The position numbers and the translations under genes are program-made. Source: CAZRUA01 sp964603125 (lineage in GTDB: Bacteria; Bacteroidota; Bacteroidia; B-17B0; Aurantibacillaceae). Taken from it: 64,000 bases of DNA. The notes under the pieces are model-generated. The model saw only the letters and a program-made list of their open reading frames with translations. It had not been told where the DNA came from and did no database searches. The stretch spans positions 124,001-188,000 of the forward strand of contig CAZRUA010000001.1 of assembly GCA_964603125.1 (NCBI GenBank). The letters run 5' to 3'. This document shows positions 59,424-64,000 of the stretch, in pieces (positions within the stretch are counted from its first letter, which is position 1; each line of letters opens with the position of its first letter).

Positions 59424-60119
59424 TTACTTATTAGCGTAAGCAATTGCTAATATACTAAGTTTTACACCTTCAATTTGTTTTAAAACGTGTCCGCATGCTT
59501 CGAGCGTAGCACCTGTTGTTACAACATCATCAACCAATATGACATGTTTGTTTTTTAATTTTTCAAAATCGGTAATTTTAAATTTATCCTCTACGTTTTG
59601 CCAGCGCTCAAATTTCCCTTTTCGGGTTTGAGTTTCGGTTGCTTTTGTTCTTACTAAACTTGTTTCATCACTACTAATGTTAAGTGCATTAGCCAAACCT
59701 TGCGCAAAACAATTACTTTGATTATAACCACGTTTCTTTAGTTTTGATTTGTGTAGTGGAACAGGAACAATGTATTCTGCATTTTTAAAGTAGTCATCAT
59801 CTTTAATACTTAATCCATAATTGTATCCTAAAAAAACGCCAAGGTCTGAATTACCTTTGTATTTTAATTGATGTAGTAATTTTTGAACGCTCCCAGCTTT
59901 GGTAAAAATTAAGTAACTAGCTGCCATTGCAACATCCAATCGACCAATGAATAGTTTGTTAATAGGATTGTCAATATTTTTATGAAAATTGCTAATGGGC
60001 AGTTTTGCTTGACATTTGTTACAAACATGCTTTTCATGTTTAAACAAACTATTGCCACAAACCAAGCAAACAGTGGGGTATATCAATGATATAAAATCTG
60101 TTAAAAGGCCTTTAATCAT
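59424..60119 (-). CDS. ComF family phosphoribosyltransferase-like protein
   Basis: The 231-residue protein has an N-terminal zinc ribbon (CLVCG ... CNKC) and a C-terminal phosphoribosyltransferase fold with the PRPP-binding motif HVILVDDVVTTGATLEACG. The KKRGYNQSNCFAQGLA region is also typical. ComF proteins act with ComFA in DNA uptake, but the partner is not in this window. It stands alone on the minus strand. Confidence 0.9.
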   Translation of the reverse strand: MIKGLLTDFISLIYPTVCLVCGNSLFKHEKHVCNKCQAKLPISNFHKNIDNPINKLFIGRLDVAMAASYLIFTKAGSVQKLLHQLKYKGNSDLGVFLGYNYGLSIKDDDYFKNAEYIVPVPLHKSKLKKRGYNQSNCFAQGLANALNISSDETSLVRTKATETQTRKGKFERWQNVEDKFKITDFEKLKNKHVILVDDVVTTGATLEACGHVLKQIEGVKLSILAIAYANK

Positions 60120-60143
60120 ACTAATTTATTGAGTTAAAAATAC

Positions 60144-60151
60144 TATTTTTG
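60144..60151 (+). promoter_or_regulatory. -7 box TATTTTTG before the coiled-coil gene
   Basis: TATTTTTG matches TAnnTTTG and begins 26 bases before the ATG at 60170. This predicts a leader of about 15 nt. Confidence 0.45.
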
Positions 60152-60169
60152 CAGTAAAATAAAAATTCA

Positions 60170-61105
60170 ATGGAAAACAATATTCAGCAACCTGAGGAAA
60201 AGAAAAATAGAAAAGGTATTGTAATTATGTTGGCTGCAGTGCTAGGAATTTCAGCAGCTGGTAACGGTATATTAGGTTATTTATTGAGCAAGAAGAATAC
60301 TGAAATAGTAACCATTAAGGAAACTATTATTAAAACGGAAGCAGCTAAAAGCGATGTAGAGGCTGACTTAACTGCCTTAAAAGCTGATTATTCTAATCTA
60401 CAAACCAACGATGCTAAATTGCAAGCTGAAATAGAAGAGAAAAAAGCGCAAATTGACAAGTTAATTGAAGAAGCTAAAAAACATAAGGGAGATGCTTATG
60501 TAATTGCCCAACTTAGAAAAGAAACTGAAACTTTAAGGGCAATTATGAAGAGCTATGTTAAAACAATTGATTCGTTGCATACCATGAATCAAAAGCTAAT
60601 TGTGGAGAAGAAAGGCGTTGAAAAATTACTAGATGATGAAAAAAATATTACACTTCAAAAAACAAAAGAAATAGAGGATAGAGATAAGGTAATTAAGAAA
60701 GGTTCTGTTTTATCTTGCTTTAATGTTACTGCAACGGGTATAAATGTAAAAAGTGGGGGTAAAAAATTAGTTCCAACAACTAAGGCTAAGCGTGCCGAAA
60801 AAATACGTGTATCCTATTCTTTAGGCGAAAATAAAATTGCTAAATCAGGTGATAAAGAAATTTTTGTGCGTATTATTACGCCTGACGGTAAGGAGATGGC
60901 AAAGAATTATGATGAAACGTATCGTTTTACTTTTAATGGCTCTTCAGGTTATTATGCTGGTAAAACAACTGTGAGCTATAATAATGTGGAAATTGGTGCA
61001 ACTACTATGTGTGAAGGCAATAGTGAATTACTTCCAGGAAAATATCAAATTGAAGTTACAGCCGATGGTGTTGTTATAGGAAATACAACTTTAATATTAG
61101 ACTAA
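60170..61105 (+). CDS. Single-pass membrane protein with long coiled coil and beta-rich C-terminal domain
   Basis: The 311-residue protein has an N-terminal membrane helix (about 16-38), a coiled coil of about 130 residues rich in Lys, Glu and Ala (about 45-175), and a beta-rich end domain. The end domain contains LSCFNVTATGINVKSGGKK, IFVRIITPDGKEMAKNYDE and LLPGKYQIEVTADGVVIGNTTLIL. The layout places the coiled coil and end domain in the periplasm. Similar proteins are widespread in Bacteroidota under hypothetical or SMC-like names, with no known function. A strong bidirectional terminator follows. Confidence 0.7.
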   Translation: MENNIQQPEEKKNRKGIVIMLAAVLGISAAGNGILGYLLSKKNTEIVTIKETIIKTEAAKSDVEADLTALKADYSNLQTNDAKLQAEIEEKKAQIDKLIEEAKKHKGDAYVIAQLRKETETLRAIMKSYVKTIDSLHTMNQKLIVEKKGVEKLLDDEKNITLQKTKEIEDRDKVIKKGSVLSCFNVTATGINVKSGGKKLVPTTKAKRAEKIRVSYSLGENKIAKSGDKEIFVRIITPDGKEMAKNYDETYRFTFNGSSGYYAGKTTVSYNNVEIGATTMCEGNSELLPGKYQIEVTADGVVIGNTTLILD

Positions 61106-61119
61106 GAATATTTATGCAT

Positions 61120-61157
61120 AAAAAAGCCCCATTCAAACTTATGAATGGGGCTTTTTT
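61120..61157. terminator. Bidirectional intrinsic terminator between coiled-coil gene and OsmC-like gene
   Basis: The 16-bp perfect stem AAAAAAGCCCCATTCA / TGAATGGGGCTTTTTT (61120-61135 with 61142-61157) with a six-base loop has T runs on both sides, so it can stop transcription from either gene. Confidence 0.9.
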
Positions 61158-61170
61158 ATTATTATAATTT

Positions 61171-61572
61171 TTATTCCTCATTCACAATTACATCAAAAGT
61201 AATTTTGGAAGAGTATTCAAGTGCTTTAGATACGCTGCAATATTTTTCTAAGCTTAAAGCTGCAGCGTTTCGTGCTTTTGATAATTCAACACGACCCGAA
61301 AGCGAGTAGGTAATATGTATGTTTTCCCAAACACCAAAAGTGCCCTTATCAATTTTTTCAGATTCAACGGCAATTGTAAATGATTTAATTTCTTGTTTTT
61401 GTTTTTGCAAAATGCTTAAAATATCAATAGCACTGCAAGTTCCGGCAGCCACTAATAATAAGGCCATAGGGCCAACTCCTTTACTAGGATCGCCATTAAC
61501 ATTTATGCTTTGAAAATATTCGTTTTCAGCAATAAACCCTTTTTCTTTAGTATGTGTGATTTGTATTTTCAT
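61171..61572 (-). CDS. OsmC/Ohr family thiol peroxidase-like protein
   Basis: The 133-residue protein has the family's two redox-active Cys: the first in LLVAAGTCSAIDIL and the second in LEKYCSVSKAL. The fold order fits OsmC-type proteins that reduce organic hydroperoxides. The shorter, YhfA-like look sets it apart from the OsmC gene at 62983. It is convergent with the coiled-coil gene and separated from the SDR by 62 bases, so it may be a separate transcript. Confidence 0.85.
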   Translation of the reverse strand: MKIQITHTKEKGFIAENEYFQSINVNGDPSKGVGPMALLLVAAGTCSAIDILSILQKQKQEIKSFTIAVESEKIDKGTFGVWENIHITYSLSGRVELSKARNAAALSLEKYCSVSKALEYSSKITFDVIVNEE

Positions 61573-61634
61573 TTTACTTTAATTGTAAGGCTCAAAGTTA
61601 TGGAAAATACTTATTGATAGCTTTTAAATATGAT

Positions 61635-62372
61635 TTAAAAAGGATGTTCTGTCCCATCAAAATTGAAAAATTTTCCTGTGTCATTGGTTGTAATCTTATT
61701 TAAAACATTTTCTATCATTTGTTCAACTGCTTGTTCGGTTGTGAACTGGGCTTTATCTCCTCCCATATCGGTTTGAACCCAACCTGGATTGACAACAACT
61801 GAGATGATATTATCTTTTACAATATCAAAAGCTAAAGCGCGATTCATCATGTTTAGTGCGGATTTACTTACTGCATAGCTGTAATTTCCGCCTGTTTTTT
61901 TATTTGAAATTGAACCAAGCCACGAACCAATATGGATTATCTTCCCCTGTTGCGATTTAGATAGAAGTGATTTAAAATGTTTGGCGGTTAAAATTGGAGC
62001 AATTGCATTTATATGAATCATATTTAAGACTTCATTGGCATCAATATTTTCTAAGGAAAGATTTTTATTGATTAGTGTTTTATCTCCTTTAGCACGAGTC
62101 ATAGAATTTATACCCGCATTATTGATTAATAAATCAAGTTTACCAAATGTAATCTCAAGCCAATCGGCTAATTCAGCGAGTTCATTTTCATTACTAACTT
62201 CAAGAGCTTTTGTATGTACTGTGGCTCCATTCTTTTTAAGTATTTCAGCCGCCGTATTGGCTTTTTCAATGTCTCTAGCTGTTAATATAATGGTGTAATT
62301 TAATTTAGAAAGTTGTTTACACCATTCAAAACCTAGGCCTTTGTATGCGCCTGTAACTAATGCAATTTTCAT
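61635..62372 (-). CDS. Short-chain dehydrogenase/reductase
   Basis: The 245-residue SDR has TGAYKGLGFEW (nucleotide-binding), NNAG, IGSWLGS with the catalytic Ser, YAVSK with Tyr and Lys, and VVNPGWVQTDMGG. The substrate is not apparent. The ATG overlaps the stop of the upstream NADP-binding gene (ATGA). With osmC and that gene it forms a three-gene operon divergent from the HxlR regulator. Confidence 0.85.
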   Translation of the reverse strand: MKIALVTGAYKGLGFEWCKQLSKLNYTIILTARDIEKANTAAEILKKNGATVHTKALEVSNENELAELADWLEITFGKLDLLINNAGINSMTRAKGDKTLINKNLSLENIDANEVLNMIHINAIAPILTAKHFKSLLSKSQQGKIIHIGSWLGSISNKKTGGNYSYAVSKSALNMMNRALAFDIVKDNIISVVVNPGWVQTDMGGDKAQFTTEQAVEQMIENVLNKITTNDTGKFFNFDGTEHPF

Positions 62373-62980
62373 CGTTTGACAATTTTAAATGCCATATTTC
62401 TGCCTTGCTTTTGAATTATGGCTAAATTAATCCAACAAAGTGCCATTTGTTCTATCAAATCAAATTTATCATTCCCGCCAAAATGGTGTACATTTTGAAA
62501 GCCAATTTCTAAAGCTAATTGCTTGGCTACTTCAGCGCCCTTTTCGCTGCTTCCTGCTGTAAACATATCAATTCCTTCGTTATAATTTGGATTTAAAATA
62601 TTTTCAAATCCAGTTGTATTGAAACATTTTACAACTTCTGTTGTATTGCAATTTGCTAATATAGCTGCTGCAGTATTACTAAATCCTTCTGGTTTCATAA
62701 ATACAGCATTCATTGTATCGATAATTATTTTTCCACTCACATCCCCAAGTGATTTTGCTGTTTCACCAGCAAATTGAGCAGGAACAGCTATGATAATAAT
62801 TTCCGAACTGCTAACGGCTTCTTCAATGGTTGTCGCCTTTATTTTTTGGGAGTATTTTAAAAGTTCTTTTCCTTTAAAGTCGTTCAAGTTTCTTACTCCT
62901 AATGTAATGTTGTGTTTTTCGGAGAGGCGTTTGGCTAAAGTTCCGCCAATATTTCCTGTTCCTATAATTGCAATGTTCAT
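62369..62980 (-). CDS. NADP-binding oxidoreductase of the F420-dependent reductase family
   Basis: The 203-residue protein has the Rossmann motif AIIGTGNIGGTLAK and the arrangement of NADPH-dependent F420 reductase family proteins (IIAVPAQFAGETAKSL, IIIDTMNAV, EVVKCFNTTGFENILNP). Use of F420 is not implied: Bacteroidota lack F420 as far as is known, so NADP(H) with another substrate is more likely. It is tightly packed, 2 bases after osmC and overlapping the SDR. Confidence 0.82.
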   Translation of the reverse strand: MNIAIIGTGNIGGTLAKRLSEKHNITLGVRNLNDFKGKELLKYSQKIKATTIEEAVSSSEIIIIAVPAQFAGETAKSLGDVSGKIIIDTMNAVFMKPEGFSNTAAAILANCNTTEVVKCFNTTGFENILNPNYNEGIDMFTAGSSEKGAEVAKQLALEIGFQNVHHFGGNDKFDLIEQMALCWINLAIIQKQGRNMAFKIVKR

Positions 62981-62982
62981 GT

Positions 62983-63420
62983 TTAATGTTTTAAGTTTGA
63001 GGTTAATGTAATCTCTATTGCTGATAATGCTTGACTCACTGGACAGTTCTTTTTTGCGTTGTTTGCAATTTCAATGAATTTTTCTTCACTTATGTTGGGT
63101 ACTTCACCTTCTAAAACTAAATGAATGCTAATAATTTTAAAGTGACCATCAATGTTTTCCATTTTTAGTTGAGCTTCTGTCTTTAGTTCGGTTGGTATAA
63201 ATCCAGCACCGCTTAATTGAAAACTTAAAGCCATTGAGAAGCATCCAGCGTGCGCTGCCGCTATTAACTCTTCAGGATTGGTTCCTGCTTTCCCATCTTC
63301 GCTTAAAAAGCGTGATGCAAATGCATAGGGTGTGGTATTTAAAACTCCGCTAGTAGATGTTAAAGACCCTTTACCATCTTTACCTGTGCCATTCCAAATG
63401 GCGGTTGATTTTCTTAACAT
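62983..63420 (-). CDS. osmC: OsmC-type organic hydroperoxide resistance protein
   Basis: The ATG at 63420 gives a 145-residue protein, normal for OsmC; the longer open frame upstream adds 23 residues that are not family-like and run into the regulatory region. Motifs are TAIWNGTGKDGKG, GTNPEELIAAAHAGCFSMALS with the first Cys, and AKKNCPVSQALS with the second. OsmC reduces organic hydroperoxides. It is first in the operon facing the HxlR regulator, 105 bases away. Confidence 0.92.
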   Translation of the reverse strand: MLRKSTAIWNGTGKDGKGSLTSTSGVLNTTPYAFASRFLSEDGKAGTNPEELIAAAHAGCFSMALSFQLSGAGFIPTELKTEAQLKMENIDGHFKIISIHLVLEGEVPNISEEKFIEIANNAKKNCPVSQALSAIEITLTSNLKH

Positions 63421-63525
63421 GTTTTTTATTGTAAAATTAAATAATATGTTACTTTTGTTAGTATACTTACTTTTTAATATAATACACACTTTTAGGAAAG
63501 TGTCAATAAAATCAATACATTAGAG
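63421..63525. promoter_or_regulatory. Divergent control region osmC / hxlR with two inverted repeats
   Basis: The near-palindrome GTTAGTATACTTAC (63457-63470, one mismatched pair) is centred on GTATAC. The 18-base perfect inverted repeat ACACTTT-TAGG-AAAGTGT lies at 63486-63503, 22 bases before the hxlR start. HxlR/YodB-type repressors bind inverted repeats in such positions. Which of the two, if either, is bound cannot be told by eye. Confidence 0.45.
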
Positions 63526-63885
63526 ATGCCAGATTTTTCTTACAATAAAAAGGTTTACTATAATCCAGTTGAATTTGCAATGGATAGAATTGGAGGAACA
63601 TGGAAAATGCCAATTCTTTGGCGATTAAGGAATAAAGTAATGCGCTATGGAGAATTAAAAAATGATATACCTCATATAACGCACAAGATGCTTACATCAC
63701 AGTTAAGAGAGTTAGAAGAAGAGGGATTTATTAAACGCAAAGTGTATGCTGTTGTTCCGCCAAAAGTGGAGTATTCAATCACACCTAGAGGAAAGCGCTC
63801 AGTTAAAATAATCGAAGTAATAAGAAATTACGGCCTAGAATTGATGAAAGAGTTTAAGGTAAAGCACGAAACGAAAAAGAAGTAA
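63526..63885 (+). CDS. HxlR family transcriptional regulator
   Basis: The 119-residue winged-helix protein has the family core: GGTWKMPILWRL, RYGELKNDIPHITHKMLTSQLRELEEEGFI, and KVEYSITPRGK. Many HxlR/YodB proteins sense quinones, aldehydes or oxidants through a Cys in an N-terminal CPVE motif; here the site reads NPVEFAMDRI, with Asn in place of Cys, and no other Cys is present in the protein. Control by a small molecule or no redox sensing is therefore likely. It is divergent from the osmC operon. It ends one base before the stop of the next, convergent gene. Confidence 0.9.
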   Translation: MPDFSYNKKVYYNPVEFAMDRIGGTWKMPILWRLRNKVMRYGELKNDIPHITHKMLTSQLRELEEEGFIKRKVYAVVPPKVEYSITPRGKRSVKIIEVIRNYGLELMKEFKVKHETKKK

Positions 63886-63886
63886 A

Positions 63887-64000
63887 TTAGAGTCGAATTC
63901 CTAAAACACAGATATCATCTATTTGTTCTAGATTCCCTTTCCATTCTTTAAATGATTTATCCAGTTTGTCTAATTGGGTGTCCAAATCATGATTAATATT
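63887..64000 (-). CDS. C-terminal end of a second SpoIIE-type PP2C phosphatase (5' part outside window)
   Basis: Reading the minus strand from 64000, 37 residues run to TAA at 63887-63889. They contain SFKEWKGNLEQIDDICVLGIRL, which parallels the C-terminus of the phosphatase at 56101 (HFKAWKGKYEQVDDVLVIGVKI) residue for residue. The match covers the family's last conserved strand, so the identification is good, although the rest of the gene lies beyond the window. Confidence 0.75.
   Translation of the reverse strand, partial: NINHDLDTQLDKLDKSFKEWKGNLEQIDDICVLGIRL

Noticed and set aside
1..64000. CRISPR arrays, tRNA or rRNA genes, insertion sequences, prophage genes or a replication origin.
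   Set aside because: None was seen on reading either strand; the only regular repeats are the adhesin units and WG repeats.

Overview
The window is 64 kb of AT-rich chromosome from a member of the Bacteroidota, most likely a free-living aerobe. The evidence is consistent throughout. There are type IX secretion (T9SS) sorting domains of both types, a PorP/SprF protein and an SprB-repeat adhesin. WG-repeat proteins, GSCFA and DUF3109 families, the long insertion-bearing form of IspG, and Bacteroidota-style TAnnTTTG promoter boxes with few Shine-Dalgarno sequences point the same way. No rRNA, tRNA, CRISPR array, phage or transposase was seen. The genus cannot be fixed from the sequence alone.

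Layout. 1-2128: end of a SPOR-like gene, then a DegT aminotransferase and an initiating sugar-1-phosphate transferase (end of a surface-polysaccharide cluster). 2129-9903 (minus): a cell-surface cassette of a 1725-residue adhesin, PorP/SprF and a beta-propeller/OmpA protein. 10041-12549: rsgA, DUF3109 and an odd T9SS-tagged membrane protein. 13311-17184: a polyhydroxyalkanoate island, with class III synthase phaE and phaC on the minus strand and divergent phaJ and 3-hydroxybutyrate dehydrogenase on the plus strand. 17186-28180: ispG, a TonB-C protein, a tight six-gene envelope operon and a second WG-repeat gene. 28245-32999: asnS, Mrp, NifU-like and a DEAD-box helicase. 33006-36341: a minus-strand run of a T9SS cargo, DUF2461 and an AI-2E family permease. 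36417-40234: phenylacetyl-CoA epoxidase genes paaA-B-C-(small ORF)-(DUF418)-paaD. 40364-46763: lgt, a DsbA-like protein, DUF6268, a LolA-like protein and a large BNR propeller. 46864-52459: secreted and membrane proteins of unusual architecture. 52448-61105: GSCFA, methylmalonyl-CoA epimerase, an SNF2-like ATPase, a SpoIIE phosphatase, tilS and comF. 61171-64000: two OsmC proteins, a redox-type operon facing an HxlR regulator, and the end of another SpoIIE phosphatase.

How the genes fit together. Central themes are carbon storage and aromatic catabolism (PHA, 3-hydroxybutyrate, phenylacetate, methylmalonyl-CoA) and a large secreted or outer-membrane proteome. Genes are packed tightly: coupled starts (TAATG, ATGA) are common, and 8 of 11 convergent pairs have one base or less between them or overlap. 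The other three have good hairpin terminators.

Items most worth a second look are: a stand-alone TonB-receptor plug with no barrel; a lipoprotein carrying pyruvate/PEP-dikinase domains outside the cytoplasm; a possible permuted papain-like amidase; a T9SS C-terminal signal behind a cytoplasmic N-terminal domain; a 35-residue membrane ORF inside the paa operon; an SNF2-like protein with eroded helicase motifs; and the HxlR/OsmC module with a cysteine-less sensor position. All calls are from reading the sequence; no database search was run.
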